The notes: generated by a model from the letters alone, not told the origin. DNA of 14,540 nt from Aquificota bacterium (GCA_026987085.1 JALSNH010000097.1:1-14540); one strand, 5' to 3'; positions 7,150 through 13,213 are shown, counted from the first letter of the stretch. Translations and numbers: made by a program.

Positions 7150-8222
7150 TAAGCGATGGAATAAGCAAATTCAGGTTTTTTATCAACCAATTCAACTTTT
7201 TGAGCAACTTCCGATATAGGAACTACCTTAGTTCTTTTTACCCACCTTGCGGGAAGGTGAATAACTGTATTTCCCCTTTTAATGATTGCGGGACCTACCA
7301 AGGTTTCGTAGGTAATTTTTACCCCAAATACTTCCCTACCAAAACGGTTTTTAAAAACTCCCGGCCCTTCCATTTGAATATTTCGAATAGTACCCGGGAA
7401 GTATATTCGCTTTGCATAATACCTATCTTTCTTAGGATGGTAATAAACTAACCATTTAACGGTTCCCTGTTTGTATTTAGCCTCGGTGGGAATATATCTT
7501 TCCGCTTTTTCCTCCTCTTCAAGTAATCTTTGAACATACTGCTCGAGAGTTTCATCCTCACGAATTTCATTTTCTGACCACCGTTCAAATTCCTCATGCC
7601 AACCGTTGGCTTCCGCAACAATATTGGCTGTTTTTACCGTTCTTTCTTCCTCTCTATTTACCAATTCCTCAATTTTGTCCAAAACATCGCTAAAACGCTC
7701 TTTAAAATCAGCCGTATGGGTAAGTGCAACAATTAGATCACTCTCCTTTTTTAATCTTTCCAATTGTTCAGGAGTTTCTACAAAAACCATTGCTTTGCGA
7801 ATATTACAGAAATTCCTTCTTAACTCTTCCAAAATTTCCGGCGAAAGTTTTAAATCAACTACCGCTTCCTGAATCTCTTTTATTACTTCTTCTGGAATTT
7901 GCTTTAACCGTTCCTCTATGGAGATCTTATCCTCACCCCATGGATGGTATTCCTTATCCCAACCTTTTACTTTAGCTATGTAGTTTGCCAACCTTACGGT
8001 AGCCCTATTTTCTTCACAAGCTACTTCCCTTAATCTCTCTACAAGAGCTCCAAATTTTTTCTTCCAAAAAGGCGAATAGGTTAAAGTACACAGATAATCG
8101 GAGCGCTTTTTCAAGTCGGTTAACTGTTCTGAAGTTTCTACATTAAGCATTTCATCCCTAATAATGCAGTTGATTCTCCTAATGTCATCGGCTCCTTCAA
8201 CTTTGCCATAAATCCTACCCAT
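7149..8222 (-). CDS. unrecognised protein with two tandem 86-residue helical repeats
   Basis: I do not recognise this 357-residue protein. Residues 15-100 and 135-220 align without gaps at an offset of exactly 120 residues, with about 34 of 86 positions identical by hand. Shared landmarks are RR..C.IR..M..VET.EQL..LKK.SD..., a Thr-Val...Ala-Asn helix, then GW.....W. ending in Ile. The repeats look mostly helical and highly charged. A linker rich in Glu (about 221-247) leads to a C-terminal domain (about 250-345) that looks beta-rich, with alternating aromatic and basic residues such as LVYYHPKKDRYYAKRIYF. No signal peptide, membrane helix or catalytic motif is seen. It borders the proposed replication origin, reading away from it, but a link to replication is only a guess. 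No Shine-Dalgarno precedes the ATG. Confidence 0.8.
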   Translation of the reverse strand: MGRIYGKVEGADDIRRINCIIRDEMLNVETSEQLTDLKKRSDYLCTLTYSPFWKKKFGALVERLREVACEENRATVRLANYIAKVKGWDKEYHPWGEDKISIEERLKQIPEEVIKEIQEAVVDLKLSPEILEELRRNFCNIRKAMVFVETPEQLERLKKESDLIVALTHTADFKERFSDVLDKIEELVNREEERTVKTANIVAEANGWHEEFERWSENEIREDETLEQYVQRLLEEEEKAERYIPTEAKYKQGTVKWLVYYHPKKDRYYAKRIYFPGTIRNIQMEGPGVFKNRFGREVFGVKITYETLVGPAIIKRGNTVIHLPARWVKRTKVVPISEVAQKVELVDKKPEFAYSIA

Positions 8223-8286
8223 GGTTTAGGAATTTAATAAACTTGATGAAAAATGCAAGGTTTTTCACGATATAAAATTAAATTTG

Positions 8287-8305
8287 TCTCAATTAAACAT
8301 TGAGA
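8287..8305. repeat. 7-bp inverted repeat upstream of the tandem-repeat protein gene
   Basis: TCTCAAT and ATTGAGA flank a 5-bp spacer, about 65 bp upstream of the minus-strand gene start and just outside the first DnaA box. It could be an operator for that gene or part of the origin border. Confidence 0.4.
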
Positions 8306-8377
8306 TTGAAATTCAAAAGTTTATCCACATCAAACTAAATAGAAATTTCATTAATTTTCTCGTAATTGATACTGAAT

Positions 8378-8408
8378 ATCTCCACACAAAGTATATTTGT
8401 GTGGATAA
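8378..8408. repeat. degenerate member of the paired DnaA-box palindrome family
   Basis: The right half is a perfect minus-strand box (8400-8408). The left half, ATCTCCACA (8378-8386), departs from the box at two positions. Start-to-start distance is 22 bp, as in the three full pairs. TCCACACAAA and TTTGTGTGGA form a perfect 10-bp inverted repeat. Confidence 0.6.
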
Positions 8409-8548
8409 AATGCGCAAAACATTGACTCTTAAGGCTTTGAAATAGACAAATAAAATTCATCTGTCAAGTTATTTTTTAAATGTCAAGTTTATTTTGAGGA
8501 TAAATTTTCACTTAGAATATCAAGCTTTTACAAAACCTTGACATAAAT

Positions 8549-8579
8549 TTATCCACAAAAAATTTATTTGTGTGGATAT
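8549..8579. repeat. inverted DnaA-box pair 1 (22-bp spacing)
   Basis: A perfect box (8549-8557) faces TGTGGATAT (8571-8579, one mismatch) across 13 bp, with the spacer ending in TATTTG. Architecture is identical to the pairs at 8873 and 9039. Confidence 0.75.
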
Positions 8580-8627
8580 TTGTAAAATGTTGATACTCAA
8601 TACTTTGCTTAAAACTTGACATTAGCT

Positions 8628-8704
8628 TTATTATTATTTAGTTAATATTACCTAACTATCTTAAATACTTAGAGGTATATAGTAATAATAATAATAATAA
8701 GTAG
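8628..8704. other. central AT-rich segment with TTA/TAA trinucleotide runs, candidate unwinding element
   Basis: TAG followed by six TAA units (8680-8700) and then GTAG (8701-8704) forms a clean trinucleotide run. On the left, TTATTATTA (8628-8636) gives the same triplet on the other strand. DnaA-trio elements of bacterial origins are runs of TAG/TAA-like triplets that single-stranded DnaA filaments recognise. Here the runs lie between the two DnaA-box clusters, about 100 bp from the nearest perfect box on either side, which is farther than in the classical arrangement. Confidence 0.55.
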
Positions 8705-8872
8705 ATTTGCTTTTTTCAACTTAAATTTGTAGGATCTCGGAAGTTATTAATACTCAACGATCTATAGTTATGATTTTTTTTGTGAATTCTAAATAATAAT
8801 TTGTGTGGATAATTTTTAAAAACTTGACATATATAACGCAATAGTATCAACCTTAATAGATGTCAATTTATT

Positions 8873-8903
8873 TTATCCACAAAACTGCTATTTGTGTGGA
8901 TAA
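8873..8903. repeat. inverted DnaA-box pair 2 (22-bp spacing)
   Basis: Two perfect boxes (8873-8881 plus, 8895-8903 minus) face each other across 13 bp, with the spacer beginning AAA and ending TATTTG. The 22-bp offset is about two turns of B-DNA, placing both boxes on one helix face. Confidence 0.8.
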
Positions 8904-9038
8904 AGTATGAAAGCTTAAAAAGTTTAAAATCTATAAAGAGTTTTTCTTTAAAATAAAATTTGCTTCTAATGTCAAGCAAATAATAGTAGGTAAAATTTGT
9001 CTTTAATTGTGATTTTTAATAAAAAATTAAAAGGGTAT

Positions 9039-9069
9039 TTATCCACAAAATTGTTATTTGTGTGGATAA
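9039..9069. repeat. inverted DnaA-box pair 3 (22-bp spacing)
   Basis: Two perfect boxes (9039-9047 plus, 9061-9069 minus) face each other across 13 bp, with a spacer very close to that of pair 2. Two more minus-strand boxes follow at 9118 (perfect) and 9129 (one mismatch), making this the densest DnaA-binding end of the region. Confidence 0.8.
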
Positions 9070-9153
9070 ATTTTGTGGGAAATTCATTTAAAAGCTTTAC
9101 TACCAAGCATTTGGTTATGTGGATAAACTGTGGAAAAGTTTAAGTATCGAACT

Positions 9154-9175
9154 GGAACCAAAAAATATTTGTTCC
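9154..9175 (-). terminator. hairpin after tsaC, possible terminator or origin-border structure
   Basis: GGAAC and GTTCC plus AAA and TTT form an 8-bp stem with one bulged base and a 5-base loop, starting 18 bp after the tsaC stop. No T-run follows on either strand, so it is not a standard intrinsic terminator. It could still shield the origin from tsaC transcription. Confidence 0.3.
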
Positions 9176-9193
9176 TGCACTAAAATTAACGAA

Positions 9194-9808
9194 TTAATTG
9201 TTGACCATTTCAAGGATTTTTTGAACCGTTTTTTTATCCCCTTCACGTAGAATTTTTATGTTTCCACCTTTGAAAGTTTCTACTATGGTTGAGGGCTTTC
9301 CTTTTAAAGGTCCGGCATTGTAATAGACCTTTACCTGGTTTCCAAAGTAAAGAAATGCTTGGAAAGGGTCTTTTGCAGGAGGAAACCCCTCCCAGTTGGC
9401 GCTAGGCGCCACTATAGGACGCCCATATTTTTTTAAAAAATCTTTGATAAAACCTTTCTTGACAAGTCTAAAGGCTATTTTCCCGCTTTTGCGGGATATC
9501 CATTCGAACCCTTTTATTGGTAAAAGAATTGATAACGGCTCCTCCAAAAGAAATAATTCTTTTACTTTCTCCGGCAGAGGTTTGATAAAAAAGAATTTTT
9601 CCAACCAGTTTAGGTCAGAAATTAAAACTATAAGAGGTTTTTGTGGATTTCTATTTTTCAGGCGATAAACCTTCTCCACTGCTTTATAATTCAGGGCATC
9701 CGCACAGAGCCCATATAAGGTATCGGTGGGTAAAACTATAATCTCGCCTTTTTTTAAAAATTTAGTTCCCAAACTCGCTTTTTCAGCTTTTGCTTCAACT
9801 ATAAACAT
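9194..9808 (-). CDS. tsaC: threonylcarbamoyl-AMP synthase, YrdC/TsaC type
   Basis: This family makes threonylcarbamoyl-AMP from threonine, bicarbonate and ATP, the first step of the universal t6A37 modification of ANN-decoding tRNAs. At 204 residues it is the short TsaC/YrdC form without the Sua5 C-terminal domain. Signature elements are VLPTDTLYGL (25-34), the nucleotide-site basic cluster YRLKNRNPQKPL (Lys51, Arg53, Lys57), APSANWEG (134-141) and KPSTIV (171-176). Two positions are unusual: the SANxSG motif reads SANWEG, and the usual PGPxT segment reads EEPLSILL. It is therefore possibly a YciO-like paralogue rather than the main TsaC. It diverges from the TPR-like gene, with 34 bp between the starts, and its 3' end borders the proposed origin. 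Confidence 0.85.
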   Translation of the reverse strand: MFIVEAKAEKASLGTKFLKKGEIIVLPTDTLYGLCADALNYKAVEKVYRLKNRNPQKPLIVLISDLNWLEKFFFIKPLPEKVKELFLLEEPLSILLPIKGFEWISRKSGKIAFRLVKKGFIKDFLKKYGRPIVAPSANWEGFPPAKDPFQAFLYFGNQVKVYYNAGPLKGKPSTIVETFKGGNIKILREGDKKTVQKILEMVNN

Positions 9809-9823
9809 CTTTACCCGTTAAGG

Positions 9824-9830
9824 GATAATA
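9824..9830. promoter_or_regulatory. overlapping divergent -10-like elements, tsaC / TPR-like gene
   Basis: GATAAT on the plus strand (9824-9829) ends 13 bp before the TPR-like ATG. The same bases read TATTAT on the minus strand (9825-9830), 16 bp from the tsaC ATG. If real, RNA polymerase could serve only one gene at a time. No clear -35 is seen on either side. Confidence 0.3.
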
Positions 9831-9842
9831 AACAAACATCAA

Positions 9843-10433
9843 ATGGGTTGGTTTAATTGGAAGAATATAGCAGCCATAATATTAGGTGGAATTGTAGCGG
9901 GTGGTATTATTGCTGTTTTTAATCAGTATCAAAGTAGCAAGAGAAATAAGATAGGGTTGAAGCTCTATGAAGGGCAGAAAGCTCTTTTGAATAACAACAC
10001 GTTAGAAGTTGATAAACTCATAAAAGAAACTCCAAAACCCTCCCGTTCCTTTTTGGAACTTTTGTTGGGAGATAAATTTTTTTCCCAAAAAAAGTTTGAT
10101 AAAAGTGAAAGATACTTTGAAAAAGGTCGTGAAGATATCGAAGACAAAGATAGAAACTTAAATTTTCTAATCCTAGAAAAGGAAGCTTATATAGATTACC
10201 TTCAAGGGAAGTATAAAAAATCCTTAGATTTGCTTAACCGAATCGATGAAAATGCTCCTAACTTTTGCAGTTTTAATCTTTTAAAAGCGGAAATTTATAT
10301 CTCTTTAAAAGATTTTGAAAAAGCTAAAGATCTTATAAGTAGGCTTTTAAATGCATGTACCGATAGTAATACTCGATTAACAGCCAAATGGTTATTAATA
10401 AAAATAAAAGAGCAAAAAGAAAAAATCAAATAA
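9843..10433 (+). CDS. membrane-anchored TPR-like protein of unknown function
   Basis: This 196-residue protein starts with a glycine-rich hydrophobic segment (about residues 8-26), probably a single membrane anchor with the rest outside the cytoplasm. Three helix-pair units follow (about 70-97, 108-134 and 143-170), with TPR-like features: GDKFFSQKKFDKSERYFEKG, AYIDYLQGKYKKSLDLLNRI and AEIYISLKDFEKAKDLISRL. The layout resembles the YfgM/TPR_21 type of envelope proteins, which help chaperone exported proteins at the Sec translocon, but the sequence alone does not settle this. Lys is very frequent toward the end. An AGGGA at 9821-9825 is too far from the ATG to be a normal ribosome site. Its 3' end overlaps the convergent asd gene by 8 bp. 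Confidence 0.8.
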   Translation: MGWFNWKNIAAIILGGIVAGGIIAVFNQYQSSKRNKIGLKLYEGQKALLNNNTLEVDKLIKETPKPSRSFLELLLGDKFFSQKKFDKSERYFEKGREDIEDKDRNLNFLILEKEAYIDYLQGKYKKSLDLLNRIDENAPNFCSFNLLKAEIYISLKDFEKAKDLISRLLNACTDSNTRLTAKWLLIKIKEQKEKIK

Positions 10434-11496
10434 GATTCTCCTTTATAAGGAGTTCCGCTATCTGAACTGCGTTTGTGGCCGCTCCCTTCCTTATGTTATC
10501 TGCCACAACCCACATATTGAGACCGGGCTTAAAGACCCTATCCTCCCTTATACGGCCTACAAAAACCTCATCTCTGCCTGCAGCGTAAATCGGTAGCGGA
10601 TACTCGTTGTTTTGTGGATTATCTACCACAACAACGCCCGGGGCTTTACTTAAAATTTCCCTAGCCCTCTTGGGAGAGATTTTCTTTTCCGTTTGAATGG
10701 AAACACTTTCGCTATGACCGTAAAACACCGGAACCCTAACGCAGGTGGCAGATACATTTATGTTCTCGTCGTGCATAATTTTGCGGGTTTCAAAGAGCAT
10801 TTTGTTTTCCTCTCTGGTGTATCCATCCTCAAAGAATCTGTCTATATGGGGCAAGGCGTTGAAGGCTATCTGGTGGGGAAACTTCTCCGCCTCGGGAAGC
10901 TGCTCTTGTATTTCCTTTAAAAGTTCGGGAGAAACTTTCTCTCCCTTTTCCTGTAAAGCTTTGCACCATGCCAAAGTTTGCTTTACAAGGTCGGCTATGG
11001 CTTTAGCACCGGCACCGCTAACGGCCTGATAGGTGGAAACCACCACATTTTTTATTCCCGCTTCGTCGTAAATAGGTTTAAGGGCAACCACCATCTGAAT
11101 AGTTGAACAGTTAGGGTTGGCTATTATTCCTTTGTGCCACTTAACGTCCTCCGGATTTACTTCGGGAACTACCAAAGGAACCTCCGGTTCCATCCTCCAG
11201 GCGGAGGAGTTATCCACCACTACCGCACCGTCGGAAGCAAACTTGGGAGCCCACTCTTTGGAAGTAGACCCTCCGGCAGAAAATAGGGCTATATCTATCC
11301 CTTTGAAAGAATCGAAATCCTCCAATGCGCGGACCGTGTATTCTCTACCTTTAAAGGTTATCTTTTTTCCCCTACTTCTTGCGGAGGCAATCGGTATCAG
11401 CTCGCTTACAGGAAAATCTCTCTCTTGGAGAACCTTTAAAAATGTTTTTCCGACCTCTCCGGTAACCCCTACAACGGCAACTTTATAACCTTTCAT
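10426..11496 (-). CDS. asd: aspartate-semialdehyde dehydrogenase
   Basis: Asd reduces aspartyl phosphate to aspartate semialdehyde with NADPH, feeding lysine/diaminopimelate, threonine and methionine synthesis. The N-terminal Rossmann motif VAVVGVTGEVG begins a few residues from this ATG. The active-site Cys130 lies in ANPNCSTIQM, AVSGAGAKA follows, and His261 in VPVFYGHSESVSIQ is the catalytic base. The length of 356 residues is slightly above the usual 330-350. The frame continues upstream to a TTG at 11529 (11 more residues), but a Rossmann protein starting MKGYKVAVVG is far more natural. GACAAT lies 9 bp upstream of this ATG as a possible -10. It diverges from ffh, with 70 bp between the starts. 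It is not linked to lysC. Confidence 0.95.
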   Translation of the reverse strand: MKGYKVAVVGVTGEVGKTFLKVLQERDFPVSELIPIASARSRGKKITFKGREYTVRALEDFDSFKGIDIALFSAGGSTSKEWAPKFASDGAVVVDNSSAWRMEPEVPLVVPEVNPEDVKWHKGIIANPNCSTIQMVVALKPIYDEAGIKNVVVSTYQAVSGAGAKAIADLVKQTLAWCKALQEKGEKVSPELLKEIQEQLPEAEKFPHQIAFNALPHIDRFFEDGYTREENKMLFETRKIMHDENINVSATCVRVPVFYGHSESVSIQTEKKISPKRAREILSKAPGVVVVDNPQNNEYPLPIYAAGRDEVFVGRIREDRVFKPGLNMWVVADNIRKGAATNAVQIAELLIKENLI

Positions 11497-11550
11497 AGGA
11501 AAGATATTGTCGAAAAGCTTAAACCTCAAAAGGTAAAAATTTTTCTAACC

Positions 11551-11556
11551 TATTAT
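11551..11556 (+). promoter_or_regulatory. putative -10 element for the ffh-rpsP-khpA operon
   Basis: TATTAT ends 10 bp before the ffh ATG. No Shine-Dalgarno lies between them, so the operon mRNA may start within a few bases of the start codon. Confidence 0.35.
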
Positions 11557-11566
11557 TTGTTTAGAA

Positions 11567-12892
11567 ATGTTTGAACTGCTGACTGGAAGAATAAAAAACG
11601 CTGTAGATAAATTGGTAGGAGCCAAAAGACTTTCCGAAAAGCAAGTTAATAAAGCCCTTCGGGAAATAAGATTGGCACTTCTTGAGGCCGATGTGGATCC
11701 TACCGTAGTTAAAAACTTTATTAAACGTTTAAGAGAAAAAACCCTTAACAAGGAAATTATTAAAGGTCTCAACCCGGGCGAAACGGTTTTAAAAATCGTT
11801 TATGACGAACTTATCGATATTTTGGGCAAAAACCCTCCCGAACTTAAGGAAGGGGTGGTTCTCTTTGTAGGTCTGCAAGGAACCGGTAAAACTACCACTA
11901 TAGGAAAAATCGCCAACTGGTTAAAAAAGCAGGGTAAAAAGGTAGCGGTAACATCTACCGACGTAAGAAGGCCGGCTGCAATGCTTCAGCTCAAAAAGTT
12001 AGCCGAGCAGGTAGGAGTTCCCTACTACGATTTTGAAGGAGAAAATGATCCTCTGAAAATAGCACAAAAGGCAGTTGAAAAGGCTAAAGAAGAAGGAGTC
12101 AATTACCTTCTGCTCGATACTGCCGGAAGGCTTCACATCGATGAAGAATTAATGGAGGAACTTCGAAAGATAAAGGAAATTACCCAACCATCGGAGGTTA
12201 TCTACGTAGCCGACGCAATGCAAGGTCAAGAAGCTCTACCTATCCTTAAAGAGTTCCACGAAAAATTGGGACTTACAGGAGTAGTTCTAACAAAAATGGA
12301 CGGAGATGCCCGAGGAGGACTTGCACTTTCTGTAAAAGAAACTATCGGAGTTCCCATTAAGTTTGTAGGTGTCGGTGAAAAAATCGATGATCTAGAACCT
12401 TTCTATCCCGACCGTATGGCCCAAAGAATTTTAGGGCTTGGTGATATTCAAACCCTTATAGAGAAAGCCCAAAGCGCTATCCCTGAAGATGAAGCGGAAG
12501 AATTGGCTTTAAAAGTTTTGCAAGGAGAATTTACCTTAGAAGATCTAAAAAAACAGCTTGAATTTATGCTCAAAATGGGTCCCTTAGACAAAATCCTTAA
12601 AATGGTTCCCGGCTTGGGAGCTTACGCCGACAAGATAAAAGTTGATGAAAAGCTGATTAAAAGAAAAATAGCCATTATTAACTCAATGACTCCCGAGGAA
12701 AGAAGAAATCCTAATATTATTAACCTTTCAAGGAAACAAAGAATTGCCAAAGGTAGCGGAACAACGGTTGCAGATGTTAACCGTCTACTTAAGGAGTATA
12801 AAGAGATGAAAAAACTCCTCAAAAGGTTTAAAATAAATTCCTTTGGTGGTAAAAAGGGAAGGTTCCCATTTAGATTTCCCTTTCCCTTTTAA
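11567..12892 (+). CDS. ffh: signal recognition particle protein Ffh (SRP54)
   Basis: Ffh is the GTPase of the signal recognition particle. With 4.5S RNA it binds signal sequences on ribosomes and delivers nascent membrane proteins to FtsY and SecYEG. The 441 residues show an N-terminal helical domain (1-95) and a GTPase domain with GLQGTGKTTT (102-111), TDVRRPAA (131-138), LLDTAGRLH and VVLTKMDGDARGG (239-251). The methionine-rich M domain follows (about 300-430), with FMLKMGPLDKILKMVPG and the RNA-binding stretch RKQRIAKGSGTTVADVN. The last residues form an odd Arg/Phe/Pro tail, RFPFRFPFPF. It opens a cluster with rpsP (41 bp downstream) and khpA. Confidence 0.98.
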   Translation: MFELLTGRIKNAVDKLVGAKRLSEKQVNKALREIRLALLEADVDPTVVKNFIKRLREKTLNKEIIKGLNPGETVLKIVYDELIDILGKNPPELKEGVVLFVGLQGTGKTTTIGKIANWLKKQGKKVAVTSTDVRRPAAMLQLKKLAEQVGVPYYDFEGENDPLKIAQKAVEKAKEEGVNYLLLDTAGRLHIDEELMEELRKIKEITQPSEVIYVADAMQGQEALPILKEFHEKLGLTGVVLTKMDGDARGGLALSVKETIGVPIKFVGVGEKIDDLEPFYPDRMAQRILGLGDIQTLIEKAQSAIPEDEAEELALKVLQGEFTLEDLKKQLEFMLKMGPLDKILKMVPGLGAYADKIKVDEKLIKRKIAIINSMTPEERRNPNIINLSRKQRIAKGSGTTVADVNRLLKEYKEMKKLLKRFKINSFGGKKGRFPFRFPFPF

Positions 12893-12933
12893 GATTAAAT
12901 AAAATTGGAGAGAACTTAGGGAGGTAGAAAAAG

Positions 12934-13191
12934 GTGGCTGTAAGGATAAGACTCGCAAGGTTTGGAAGGAGACACCACCCCATTTACAGAATTGTTGTTA
13001 TGGATAGCAAAAGACCTCGTGAAGGTAAATATATTGACATTATTGGAAGTTATGACCCGGTAAGGCACGAAATTATTTCCTTTAACGAAGATAAATACAA
13101 TAAGTGGGTTTCTTTAGGTGCGGAAGTTACCGACCGCGCTAAGGCCATTTATAAGCTTTACAAAAAACTTTCAGCTAAACAATCCGCTTAA
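12934..13191 (+). CDS. rpsP: 30S ribosomal protein bS16
   Basis: bS16 is a small 30S subunit protein that binds 16S rRNA early in assembly. The 85-residue sequence has the invariant N-terminal strand MAVRIRLARFGRRHHPIYRIVV, then the RPREGKYIDIIGSYDP segment. The start codon is GTG, chosen because AGGGAGGT (12918-12925) lies 8 bases before it and the family always begins with this VRIRL strand. It sits between ffh and khpA, as in many bacteria, and is probably co-transcribed with both. Confidence 0.97.
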   Translation: MAVRIRLARFGRRHHPIYRIVVMDSKRPREGKYIDIIGSYDPVRHEIISFNEDKYNKWVSLGAEVTDRAKAIYKLYKKLSAKQSA

Positions 13192-13213
13192 CAAATAAGG
13201 AGGAGGTATAGGA

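Larger units (their letters stand above)
8462..8976. repeat. dispersed CTTGACA repeat family within the origin region
   Basis: Six perfect copies are present: TGTCAAG at 8462, 8481 and 8970, and CTTGACA at 8537, 8615 and 8823. A near copy, TGTCAAT, starts at 8861. The longer consensus is roughly AAAACTTGACAT. Three copies (8462, 8481, 8861) are followed by nearly the same run, close to TTTATTTT. Although TTGACA is the sigma-70 -35 hexamer, none of the copies has a good -10 at 16-18 bp. A binding site for an origin-specific protein is possible. Confidence 0.55.
8321..9137. other. oriC: probable chromosomal replication origin (oriC)
   Basis: This very AT-rich stretch lacks any plausible gene. 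It contains nine perfect DnaA boxes. Plus-strand TTATCCACA starts at 8321, 8549, 8873 and 9039; minus-strand boxes (TGTGGATAA) start at 8400, 8804, 8895, 9061 and 9118. One-mismatch boxes lie at 8495, 8571 and 9129. The 9-mer is the classic high-affinity DnaA site. The boxes form a left cluster (8321-8579) and a right cluster (8804-9137) around an AT-rich centre with a TAG(TAA)6 run, a plausible unwinding element. Two other short repeat families are interspersed. dnaA, dnaN and gyrB are not in the window. The alternative is a DnaA titration or regulatory locus without initiation activity. Flanking essential genes (ffh, rpsP, prfA) read away from the region, as expected near an origin, though other neighbours do not. 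Confidence 0.82.

Noticed and set aside
7606..7975. Plus-strand open frames opposite the tandem-repeat protein
   Set aside because: The minus-strand frame shows an internal protein duplication conserved at residue level, so it is the coding one; the plus frames are low-complexity shadows.
8537..8829. CTTGACA copies considered as -35 promoter elements
   Set aside because: No acceptable -10 hexamer occurs 16-18 bp downstream of the copies, copies occur in both orientations, and no genes lie downstream of most of them.
8321..9069. Repeated 31-bp palindromes considered as a CRISPR array or plasmid iterons
   Set aside because: Distances between units are irregular, there are no equal-length spacers and no cas or rep gene; the repeated core is exactly the DnaA box.
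11117..11488. 123-codon open frame on the plus strand opposite asd
   Set aside because: It lies entirely antisense to a clearly conserved gene, and its Ser/Thr/Pro-rich composition is that of a shadow frame.
11497..11529. Upstream TTG start of asd adding 11 residues
   Set aside because: The Rossmann motif normally starts a few residues from the N-terminus, and the TTG has no ribosome site; the ATG at 11496 is preferred.
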